A stretch of DNA of 6,543 nt, taken from Lachnospiraceae bacterium UBA3643 (GTDB lineage Bacteria; Bacillota; Clostridia; Lachnospirales; Lachnospiraceae). A program made the translations under genes and the position numbers. Positions 1 through 5,985 of this stretch are shown one piece after another. Location of the stretch: assembly GCA_002373855.1 (NCBI GenBank), contig DFKO01000089.1:1-6543 (forward strand), read 5' to 3'. Within the stretch, counting starts at the first letter, position 1. Each line of letters starts with the position of its first letter. The notes under the pieces were generated by a model. It saw nothing but the letters and a program-made list of their open reading frames with translations, made no database searches and was not told where the DNA came from.

Positions 1-474
1 CTCGGTATTGAGCTCGGAGCGGCCCTTAAAAACGTGGTAGCACTTGCTGCCGGTATGGCGGACGGACTCGGATACGGTGATAATACAAAGGCTGCACTTA
101 TCACAAGAGGTATTGCCGAGATCACCAGACTCGGTGTCGTAATGGGCGGTCATCCCGAGACATTTGCAGGACTTTCCGGAATAGGTGACCTCATAGTAAC
201 ATGTGCAAGTATGCACTCGAGAAACAGAAGAGCAGGTATCCTCATGGGTCAGGGCAAGACCATGAAGGAAGCCATGGACGAAGTAAAGATGGTTGTTGAG
301 GGAGTATATTCCGCAAAGGCAGGATATCAGCTCTCTAAGAAATACAACATTTATATGCCCATAATCACAGAAGTAAATGCAATACTCTTTGAAGACAAGA
401 AAGCAATCGATGCATTTAAGGATATCATGGAGAGAGACGCAGTAGAGGAGCACAGCTCACTTAACTGGGATTAA
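1..474 (+). CDS. gpsA: NAD(P)H-dependent glycerol-3-phosphate dehydrogenase, C-terminal part (5' end outside window)
   Basis: The enzyme reduces dihydroxyacetone phosphate to sn-glycerol 3-phosphate in the cytoplasm, supplying the backbone for phospholipid synthesis. The frame is open from base 1 and ends at TAA 472-474, so about 157 residues are visible. This is the substrate-binding, all-helical C-terminal half; the N-terminal Rossmann fold lies upstream of the window. Family landmarks are the GAALKNV segment with the catalytic lysine (codon 28-30), the [10 protein letters not shown] motif, the SRNRR motif whose arginine contacts substrate in this family, and [10 protein letters not shown]. 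The end, with an acidic tail after the last helix, is at the usual place for the family. An internal GTG at 34 is not the start, because conserved residues precede it. It is followed after 40 bp by the MoxR ATPase gene with no visible terminator hairpin, so co-transcription is possible. Identification is firm. Confidence 0.96.
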   Translation, partial: LGIELGAALKNVVALAAGMADGLGYGDNTKAALITRGIAEITRLGVVMGGHPETFAGLSGIGDLIVTCASMHSRNRRAGILMGQGKTMKEAMDEVKMVVEGVYSAKAGYQLSKKYNIYMPIITEVNAILFEDKKAIDAFKDIMERDAVEEHSSLNWD

Positions 475-500
475 TTTTGGAAATATTTAATTAAACAAAA

Positions 501-507
501 GAGGGAG
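501..507 (+). promoter_or_regulatory. Shine-Dalgarno site of the MoxR ATPase gene
   Basis: GAGGGAG lies 7 bases before the ATG at 515. It supports that start over the internal methionine at residue 6. The rest of the 475-514 spacer is AT-rich and shows no clear terminator hairpin. Confidence 0.75.
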
Positions 508-514
508 ATTACAC

Positions 515-1330
515 ATGGCTGAAAATTTTATGAGCACAGGAGAATATGTTGCAAGCGAGCAGCTTCTAGCATCGGTAAATGTTGCCATCGCATTAAAAAA
601 GCCTTTACTTGTTAAGGGTGAACCCGGTACAGGTAAGACAATGCTGGCAGAGGCCGTTGCAAAATCTCTCGGCAAAAAACTGATCATCTGGAATATCAAA
701 TCGACCACAAAGGCTCAGGAAGGTCTGTATACATACGATACGATACAGCGTCTCTATGACGGACAGTTCGGAGAGGAAGGCGTTGACGATATTGCCAGAT
801 ATATTAAACTTGGCAAGCTTGGTGAAGCATTTGAAGCAGACGAGCAGGTAGTACTCCTCATTGATGAGATTGATAAAGCTGATCTTGAGTTTCCAAACGA
901 TCTTCTCTGGGAGCTTGATCAGATGGAATTTTATATCCATGAGACCAAGAGGACTGTTAAGGCAAAGCACAGACCTATAGTCATCATTACATCAAATGCA
1001 GAAAAGGAACTGCCTGATGCGTTCCTCAGGAGATGTATATTCCACTATATCGATTTCCCCGATAAAGACCTGATGGAAGAGATCGTAAAGACTCATTATC
1101 CCGACATTGAGGAAAATCTCCTTAATAATGCGATGGATGTATTTTACTGGATAAGAGGCATCAAGGATGTCCGCAAGAAACCGTCCACATCAGAACTGAT
1201 AGACTGGGTAAATGCCCTTCAAAGAGGCGGTATACCCCTTGATGATCTAAAAAAGAAGCTTCCGTTTATCGGAGTTATCATAAAGAAAGATGAAGATCTT
1301 GAAACAGTCAGACATTATGCCAATACATAA
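515..1330 (+). CDS. MoxR-family AAA+ ATPase
   Basis: This 271-residue protein is a cytoplasmic AAA+ ATPase of the MoxR group. Such proteins are thought to act as chaperone-like remodelers together with VWA partners. Visible motifs are Walker A GEPGTGKT (35-42), the family stretch IKSTTKAQEGLY (61-72), Walker B VVLLIDEID (112-120, D117 and E118), sensor 1 ITSN (158-161), an arginine-finger region LRRC (171-174), and a sensor-2-like RKKPSTSELIDW (220-231). The MoxR helical insert follows Walker B (ELDQMEFYIHE). All catalytic motifs are intact and the length is normal for the short MoxR type. The start has a good Shine-Dalgarno site. The CoxE-like VWA gene follows after 10 bp, and this pairing is the hallmark of MoxR systems (compare E. 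coli RavA-ViaA and CoxD-CoxE). The client or pathway cannot be read from this window. The neighbouring gpsA is a housekeeping gene and says little about its role. Confidence 0.93.
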   Translation: MAENFMSTGEYVASEQLLASVNVAIALKKPLLVKGEPGTGKTMLAEAVAKSLGKKLIIWNIKSTTKAQEGLYTYDTIQRLYDGQFGEEGVDDIARYIKLGKLGEAFEADEQVVLLIDEIDKADLEFPNDLLWELDQMEFYIHETKRTVKAKHRPIVIITSNAEKELPDAFLRRCIFHYIDFPDKDLMEEIVKTHYPDIEENLLNNAMDVFYWIRGIKDVRKKPSTSELIDWVNALQRGGIPLDDLKKKLPFIGVIIKKDEDLETVRHYANT

Positions 1331-1333
1331 GGA
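1329..1333 (+). promoter_or_regulatory. Shine-Dalgarno site of the VWA gene, overlapping the MoxR stop codon
   Basis: AAGGA begins inside the TAA stop of the ATPase gene and lies 7 bases before the ATG at 1341. The overlap suggests that translation of the VWA gene is coupled to that of the ATPase. Confidence 0.7.
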
Positions 1334-1340
1334 TTAACGG

Positions 1341-2543
1341 ATGTTTATTGATTTTTTCGATACCTGCAAAGCAAAAGGATTAAATATAACCTTATCCGAG
1401 TGGCTCACACTGATGGATGCTCTTGATAAGGGGCTTTGCGAGAGTTCGCTTTCAAAATTTTATTATATTGCGCGATCAATACTGGTTAAGAGCGAGACGG
1501 ATTTTGATAAGTTCGATCTCGCTTTTGAAGAATATTTTAAAGGTATCTTTTCTGATGACCAGATTACCGACAGGATGCTCAGATGGCTGGATAAGCCGGA
1601 GATGAACGAGATGCTCCATGAGATGGACAAAAATTATCTGAACTCGGTAGAGTCCGGAGCCATCGATAAAAATGATGTGGAGACCAAGTTTAAACAGCGC
1701 CTGAAGGATCAGGACAGCGAACACAACGGCGGAGCATACTGGATCGGTACCATGGGCAAGACCAGCTTTGGCAATACAGGCGGTAATATCGGAGGTATCA
1801 GAGTAGGTGGTGCCACAGGATATCAGTCGGCATTTTCTGTAGTAGGTGCAAGACGATACAGGGATTTCAGAGATGACAGAGCCCTCGATAACAGACAGTT
1901 TCAGATGGCCTTTCGAAAGTTGCGCCAGTTTTCAAGTAAGCTCGATATACCAAAGACGGAACTTGATATAGATCAGACTGTAGACAAGACATGCAATAAC
2001 GGCGGCTGCCTTCAGATAGTGATGGACAGACCGAGGAAAAATACGGTAAAACTGCTGCTCCTCATGGACTCGGGCGGAACAATGATACCGTACTGCACAC
2101 TTCTTAATGAACTATTCCAGTCTGTAAATAAGTCGAATCATTATAAGGATGTCAAGGCATATTATTTTCATAACTGTATCTATTCCCATGTATACAAGAC
2201 TCCGGAGTGTGAAAACGGAGACTGGATAGAGACAGAGTGGATGTTTAGGAATCTGGATAAAGACTACAAAGTCATCATTGTAGGCGATGCCGCAATGGCA
2301 CCGGAGGAATTGTATGCCAAGGACGGTAATTACAGAGGACCAAACGGTGGATACTCAGGTCATGAGTGGCTCACCATGATGAAGAATAAATACAAGAAAA
2401 TTGTATGGCTCAATCCCAAGATGGCAGTCGGCAGAGCCCCGTGGAGAGAAGCCGAGACCGCCATAAAAGCCATGTTTCCTATGCTGCCCCTGACCGTGGA
2501 GGGACTAAATGAAGGTATGGAGATATTGATGAAGAGAAATTAG
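1341..2543 (+). CDS. CoxE-like VWA domain protein, partner of the MoxR ATPase
   Basis: This is a 400-residue, probably cytoplasmic protein without signal peptide or membrane segment. The N-terminal half (about 1-125) is helical and charged. A glycine-rich linker follows (about 130-160, GGAYWIGTMGKTSFG), then a basic stretch (170-200), then a VWA domain from about 236 to the end. The metal-site motif is D243-S-G-G-T247 rather than the textbook DxSxS. As I recall the family, CoxE-like partners of short MoxR ATPases often carry DxGGS here, so this is probably a family trait and not decay. VIIVGDAAMAP (311-321) supplies a later aspartate (D316). YYFHNCIY (274-281), IVWLNPK (354-360) and PLTVEGLNEGM (383-393) are further family-like stretches. 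The gene sits 10 bp behind the ATPase with a Shine-Dalgarno overlapping that gene's stop. By analogy with other MoxR-VWA pairs, it likely binds the ATPase and links it to a client protein. The client is unknown. Confidence 0.9.
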   Translation: MFIDFFDTCKAKGLNITLSEWLTLMDALDKGLCESSLSKFYYIARSILVKSETDFDKFDLAFEEYFKGIFSDDQITDRMLRWLDKPEMNEMLHEMDKNYLNSVESGAIDKNDVETKFKQRLKDQDSEHNGGAYWIGTMGKTSFGNTGGNIGGIRVGGATGYQSAFSVVGARRYRDFRDDRALDNRQFQMAFRKLRQFSSKLDIPKTELDIDQTVDKTCNNGGCLQIVMDRPRKNTVKLLLLMDSGGTMIPYCTLLNELFQSVNKSNHYKDVKAYYFHNCIYSHVYKTPECENGDWIETEWMFRNLDKDYKVIIVGDAAMAPEELYAKDGNYRGPNGGYSGHEWLTMMKNKYKKIVWLNPKMAVGRAPWREAETAIKAMFPMLPLTVEGLNEGMEILMKRN

Positions 2544-2562
2544 TAAAATGACTTTGAGGTCT

Positions 2563-2766
2563 GGCTGCATCTGCTTTGCTTCTGAACAGGTGCAACGCGC
2601 TGTGGAACTAATCGTTAACAGAACTTAACAGTTCGGCGCATGTGAGCCAGCCCAATACGTGCTGTCTCACAAACCTGCACCGAACCGTAACGTTCTGTAA
2701 ACGCTGGATTTCCCCAGCTGCTAAAAACGCACCTTTAATCGTTCAGAAGCAAATGCAGATACAACC
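2563..2766 (-). ncRNA. Candidate rod-shaped structured RNA (204-bp imperfect palindrome)
   Basis: Nearly the whole interval between the convergent units pairs with itself. In minus-strand RNA terms the helices, from base to tip, are as follows. P1 pairs 2741-2766 with 2563-2587: 25 pairs and one bulged A. A 6-nt bulge (2735-2740) comes next. P2 pairs 2728-2734 with 2588-2594. A middle helix pairs 2710-2718 with 2599-2607: 8 of 9. P3 pairs 2692-2703 with 2613-2624: 11 of 12. P4 pairs 2676-2685 with 2631-2640: 10 of 10 including one wobble. The tip helices pair 2666-2671 with 2641-2646 and 2661-2664 with 2648-2651, closing a 9-nt loop. Five pairs are G-U on the minus strand but A-C mismatches on the plus strand; I saw none in the opposite sense. 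That favours a minus-strand RNA. A TATAAT box lies just upstream at 2780-2785. The identity is unknown: a 6S-like RNA, a structured 3' UTR of the ABC operon, or an ERIC-like palindromic repeat would all fit. Confidence 0.55.
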
Positions 2767-2779
2767 TTGCTACTTACTT

Positions 2780-2785
2780 ATTATA
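2780..2785 (-). promoter_or_regulatory. Possible -10 box for the minus-strand structured RNA
   Basis: TATAAT on the minus strand is a perfect sigma-A type -10 match. A start 6-7 bases downstream would fall near 2773, only about 7 bases before the closing stem of the candidate RNA begins at 2766. No good -35 hexamer is seen at 16-18 bp spacing: the best candidates match TTGACA at about two of six positions. The region is very AT-rich, so a chance match is possible. Confidence 0.35.
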
Positions 2786-2797
2786 TTTTTTATATAA
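2781..2797. repeat. Short AT-only inverted repeat
   Basis: TTATAT and ATATAA flank five T residues (plus strand). This perfect 6-bp inverted repeat lies 11 bp downstream of the last permease gene. It has no GC pairs, so it would be a very weak terminator. It overlaps the possible -10 box of the structured RNA. Confidence 0.4.
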
Positions 2798-2807
2798 CAT
2801 TTCAGCA

Positions 2808-3920
2808 TTATAGTTTAAAGTAATAATTCGGCAAAAAAAGATACGTCACCGGTTTTAACGCCGGGATGAGGTCCGTAATATTAAAGATAACAGGCGTAAA
2901 GATAAAGCATGCCATCAGGTAAAAAGGAAGCAATGTATAGAAAATAACCGGCTTCCTGATGATATGGCAGAGCAAGAAGTTGATAATGCATAAAAAACCG
3001 CAATAACATGTCATGGCTGCGATTTCATATAAGACGCCCTCACTGTTGCCGCTTAGGATAATACATATCACACCGGCGATTCCAAGCAGGAATGTGGGGA
3101 TGATTATAGAAAATGCGGAAAAGCGTATATAATTAGTCAGATAATTGCGGCGCTCTCTGTAATAATCAAGGACACCGAATACCGCTGCTATATTGATTAT
3201 CATGGCTATAAGGCCGTTTAAAGAAGATGAGACAGGAGAAAACTCAGCGATGATCCGTGAGCCTCCTTCACTGCCTTTGATCTCTGCAAGCCACTCTAAA
3301 TCCTCTTTATCAAGGATCTCGGAGCTGAATATAAAGTCGCCTTTAAGAGCAAACTGGGATGCATATTTAAGAAAAGTATCCCGGATGTAATCTTCATCGA
3401 TTCCGGCATCGTAAAGAGCGTCTGTAGAATCTGCTTCGCTCATAATATTGGCAGCAAGCTCCCTGCTCGTAATCTCATTAAACAGGAGAGAGAAGAATAT
3501 CTCATTTGTGAGAAACTCAAGGGTAGTATCGGCATTTACAAATGTGGTAATGATGCCGTCGTCGTCGCCGTCAAGGATTTTGGTATATATATCTGACGGG
3601 ATCACATATCCGCATGAGATCTTCGTGGTTGCAACCTGATTTTCCAGTTCATCAATATCTTCAAACTCTTCAAATGTAAAGTAACCTTCATACTCATCAA
3701 TGGCATCACGGATGATGTCAGATTCATCATGACGTTTGCCAATATCCTCAATATGGTATCCGATGATTGAGGTAGGATCCTCGTTTTCTTCCGTAGTATG
3801 TATAAACATGCAAAAACCGCCCACGAGGATCACGAGTATCCACAGCGAGGGTTTCATGACAAACCTTTTGGCGGTAATATAAAACTGTCTGAAAAATAAT
3901 GATACAGGTCTATTTTTCAT
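2808..3920 (-). CDS. ABC-2 type transporter permease, second subunit, lacking the usual last membrane helix
   Basis: This 370-residue integral membrane protein is predicted to form half of the ABC exporter's membrane channel. One membrane segment lies at about 25-41. An extracytoplasmic domain rich in Asp and Glu follows (about 42-228), then membrane segments at about 230-251, 267-289, 297-319 and 323-345. This layout matches ABC-2 permeases with a large outer domain. The stretch FTPVIFNITDLIPALKP and then FLPNYY aligns by eye with SGCIIPSAFFPATF and FLPAWY in the neighbouring permease. The protein ends seven residues after the second of these prolines, where the partner continues with about 50 residues including a sixth helix. 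It may therefore be naturally short or frameshifted at the end: the next frame reads YNAEMLYKKYNK and then stops at 2774-2776. The ATG at 3920 overlaps the first permease by 11 bp. Substrate unknown. Confidence 0.85.
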   Translation of the reverse strand: MKNRPVSLFFRQFYITAKRFVMKPSLWILVILVGGFCMFIHTTEENEDPTSIIGYHIEDIGKRHDESDIIRDAIDEYEGYFTFEEFEDIDELENQVATTKISCGYVIPSDIYTKILDGDDDGIITTFVNADTTLEFLTNEIFFSLLFNEITSRELAANIMSEADSTDALYDAGIDEDYIRDTFLKYASQFALKGDFIFSSEILDKEDLEWLAEIKGSEGGSRIIAEFSPVSSSLNGLIAMIINIAAVFGVLDYYRERRNYLTNYIRFSAFSIIIPTFLLGIAGVICIILSGNSEGVLYEIAAMTCYCGFLCIINFLLCHIIRKPVIFYTLLPFYLMACFIFTPVIFNITDLIPALKPVTYLFLPNYYFKL

Positions 3921-5268
3921 AGTTTGAATCCGTCCTTAATCTGATAACGTTTATTAATACAGCCGAAACAGCCAGTAACAGAGAGCATACTATACCGTAT
4001 GTAACCATACCGGCCTTTGTGATCGATACGCCCTCTATGATCATCAAAAACAGCTTGTGGATATACCATGCAGGGAGAAAAGTCATGATGCTTCTGAATG
4101 TTGCAGGGAAAAATGCGGAGGGGATGATGCATCCCGACAAAAGCATGAGGCCGGCAGCAAACATAAAGAATATCATGAGACTCTCCTCACTGTTTTTAAT
4201 GAGGGAAATAATAAACATGACATAAGCAGATGAAAACAGTGCAAAGATTGCTATGATGGGGATTGCTTTACCGTATGAAAGGTTTAAGCCCAGCATATTC
4301 GTCAGTCCGTACTCATTAAATATGTCATTAAAGTATTTGTCAAAAGCAAAATATACAAGGGAGTATACAGCTGTAAGAGTTACAAACTGAAATACAAAGA
4401 AGGAAACAAGGCGGATGATCGTAAATCCAACGATGCCGATGCCCCTTGTCTTAAAGCATTTACAGAAAGACGGCTCGTAATCTGAAAGAGCGGGAGTAAA
4501 GGCAGATATAACAAGGAAAAGCATAAAAGTAAGTGCCGTAGCAGTATAAAAAGAAATTGGAGAGTTGGTTGTTGAGAAGTCCACTGTTACTCTCTGATAT
4601 ACGGAATTTCTGTGCATGGCATAACTGAAATTGGACATATCTATATCATACATGGCTCCATAGAGAGAGCCGTCAAGCTCCGTATTTGTATAGATGTCAT
4701 AAATGGCAAGTGAACTTGCCTGGGCAGCTGTTAACAGTCTTGCAAAAGAGTTTACAAGCTCAACACATATTACAGGGATATACTCGGAGTCATCCCTGAC
4801 TATTATCTTCAGTTCTGCTGTCTGACATGCTTGTATTTTATTGAGATCATCCTGCCCAAGATAAAGGACGGCCAGAATCTGATTATTCTTTATGGCATTT
4901 AAAGCTTCATCTTCTTCCATAAATTTAAATTTAAGGAGGTCGCCTGTACCGGCAAACATATTGAGGAGCTTGTTGCCGCCTTCTTTATCATTTTCATTTT
5001 TCATAAAGAGACTGCTGGCAGAACCCATTACCTGATCGAGGATATCCTTGGCATATTTAAGGATTGTATTGTCCTCGTCAGGGCAGACTACAGCAATATA
5101 ATTGGCATCTTTTTCTTTTTCGGTGGGAGAAAGCTTGTCATAGATCCTGTTAAGCATAAAAAGAGTACATAAAGCAAGAAATACCACCAGCAGAAAAACA
5201 AGGATCATCTGGGGTATTCTCTTTATGAGAAGCTTAAACTGTAATAAAAAGAATCTGACTGCGATCAT
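3910..5268 (-). CDS. ABC-2 type transporter permease, first subunit
   Basis: This 452-residue membrane protein is the first of two non-identical permeases for the adjacent ATPase. A membrane segment lies at about 20-40 after a basic cytoplasmic start (KLLIKRIPQ). A long extracytoplasmic domain (about 41-238) follows, then membrane segments at about 239-260, 279-307, 335-357, 363-385 and 421-443, and a basic end. The stretch SGCIIPSAFFPATFRS (378-393), followed by FLPAWY (397-402), is the typical ABC-2 permease signature before the last helix. IAVVCPDEDNTIL (58-70) and FMEEDEALNAIKNNQI (116-131) resemble the outer domain of NatB/YhgE-like permeases, which suggests export rather than import. 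The start lies 6 bp after the ATPase stop with no Shine-Dalgarno, so translation is probably coupled. No binding-protein gene is seen, in line with an exporter. Substrate unknown. Confidence 0.9.
   Translation of the reverse strand: MIAVRFFLLQFKLLIKRIPQMILVFLLVVFLALCTLFMLNRIYDKLSPTEKEKDANYIAVVCPDEDNTILKYAKDILDQVMGSASSLFMKNENDKEGGNKLLNMFAGTGDLLKFKFMEEDEALNAIKNNQILAVLYLGQDDLNKIQACQTAELKIIVRDDSEYIPVICVELVNSFARLLTAAQASSLAIYDIYTNTELDGSLYGAMYDIDMSNFSYAMHRNSVYQRVTVDFSTTNSPISFYTATALTFMLFLVISAFTPALSDYEPSFCKCFKTRGIGIVGFTIIRLVSFFVFQFVTLTAVYSLVYFAFDKYFNDIFNEYGLTNMLGLNLSYGKAIPIIAIFALFSSAYVMFIISLIKNSEESLMIFFMFAAGLMLLSGCIIPSAFFPATFRSIMTFLPAWYIHKLFLMIIEGVSITKAGMVTYGIVCSLLLAVSAVLINVIRLRTDSNYEK
3929..3937 (-). 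promoter_or_regulatory. Shine-Dalgarno-like site of the second permease
   Basis: AAGGACGGA lies inside the 3' end of the first permease gene. Its GGA ends 8 bases before the ATG at 3920; the AAGGA part is 12 bases away, longer than ideal. It is the only recognisable ribosome binding site among the three complete genes of this operon, so this subunit may be translated partly on its own. Confidence 0.5.
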
Positions 5269-5274
5269 GATGTA

Positions 5275-5979
5275 TTAAAAAAGTGAAATCAGTTTATCTA
5301 CGGGCATACCGGGCTCATGCTCTGTAATATGTCCGTTTTTTAAGATCATATATCTGTCACAAAGAGACAACTCTGCCTCTTCATGGGTAGTTAAGAGTAT
5401 GGTGCCGCCCTTTTTGTTATATTCCTCAAGGTACTTTGCTATATCTTGCTTACAGGGCAGATCGAGGGCTGCAGATGGCTCGTCAAGGAGGAGTATCCTC
5501 GGAGAATTGATGAGACCGATGGCGATAGAGAGACGTCGCTTCATTCCGCCTGACAGTTTTGATACAGTCCGTTTTAAATAACTGTCTATACCGAGCATCT
5601 GTATGAGATCGCTCTGTATTGTCTTTTTTAATTCACTGCCCGAACCCTTATACCAGAGGAGGAGATTGTCATATCCGTTTAATGTATTTATGAGCGGATT
5701 CTCCTGGGGTACATATCCTATAAGTGATGATCTGCCGGAGGTCTTTAAGTTGCATACAGTACCGTCCGGAAATGAGAGAGTGCCCGCAGCAGCTTTTTTT
5801 GAGCCGGCCAGAATTGTCATCAGCGTTGATTTACCGCATCCGTTTGCCCCAAGGAGAGCATAGCATTTGCCGGACTCCATGGAGAAACCGATGTTATCAA
5901 GGATTGTCCTTTTGCCGTAGCTAAAGGATACATTTGACAGAGTATACATTTGTGTATCTTGTGCTTTTTCAGTACTCAT
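5275..5979 (-). CDS. ABC transporter ATP-binding protein
   Basis: This 234-residue cytoplasmic ATPase powers the two ABC-2 permeases encoded directly downstream. All nucleotide-binding elements are present: Walker A GANGCGKST (44-52), Q-loop YVPQENP with Q92, ABC signature LSGGM (142-146), Walker B RILLLDEP with catalytic E167, D-loop SAALD (169-173) and switch histidine H199 (TTHEEAE). This is a CcmA-like single-domain ATPase of the ABC-2 exporter class, with a short tail after the last strand. The chosen ATG at 5979 lies 6 bp after the stop of the upstream gene and has no Shine-Dalgarno sequence. An internal methionine at residue 11 (MYTLSNVSFSYG) begins exactly where the ABC fold starts and is an alternative start, but it also lacks a ribosome binding site. 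Function as an exporter motor is secure; the cargo (peptide, lipid, drug or other) cannot be told. Confidence 0.95.
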   Translation of the reverse strand: MSTEKAQDTQMYTLSNVSFSYGKRTILDNIGFSMESGKCYALLGANGCGKSTLMTILAGSKKAAAGTLSFPDGTVCNLKTSGRSSLIGYVPQENPLINTLNGYDNLLLWYKGSGSELKKTIQSDLIQMLGIDSYLKRTVSKLSGGMKRRLSIAIGLINSPRILLLDEPSAALDLPCKQDIAKYLEEYNKKGGTILLTTHEEAELSLCDRYMILKNGHITEHEPGMPVDKLISLF

Positions 5980-5985
5980 TTTTAC

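Noticed and set aside
605..970. Open frame of 121 codons on the minus strand
   Set aside because: It lies wholly inside the MoxR ATPase gene, antisense to its Walker motifs, and its product resembles no protein. It is a shadow frame.
2067..2082. The DSGGT motif as proof that the VWA gene is broken
   Set aside because: The reading frame is intact, the surrounding motifs are conserved, and related CoxE-like proteins as I recall them also replace the first serine with glycine.
2563..2766. A classic MITE or insertion sequence with target duplications
   Set aside because: The palindrome shows no convincing direct duplication at its two ends and no transposase fragment. A palindromic repeat family remains possible but cannot be shown from one copy.
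2781..2797. Inverted repeat as a bidirectional terminator between the convergent units
   Set aside because: The stem has only A-T pairs and would be too weak; no GC-rich stem with a following T-run is present. It is kept only as a small repeat.
2766..2810. The palindrome inserted into the second permease gene and truncated it
   Set aside because: The stop codon lies about 42 bp before the element's edge, and the alternative frame also stops before it. The element is not directly responsible for the present end.
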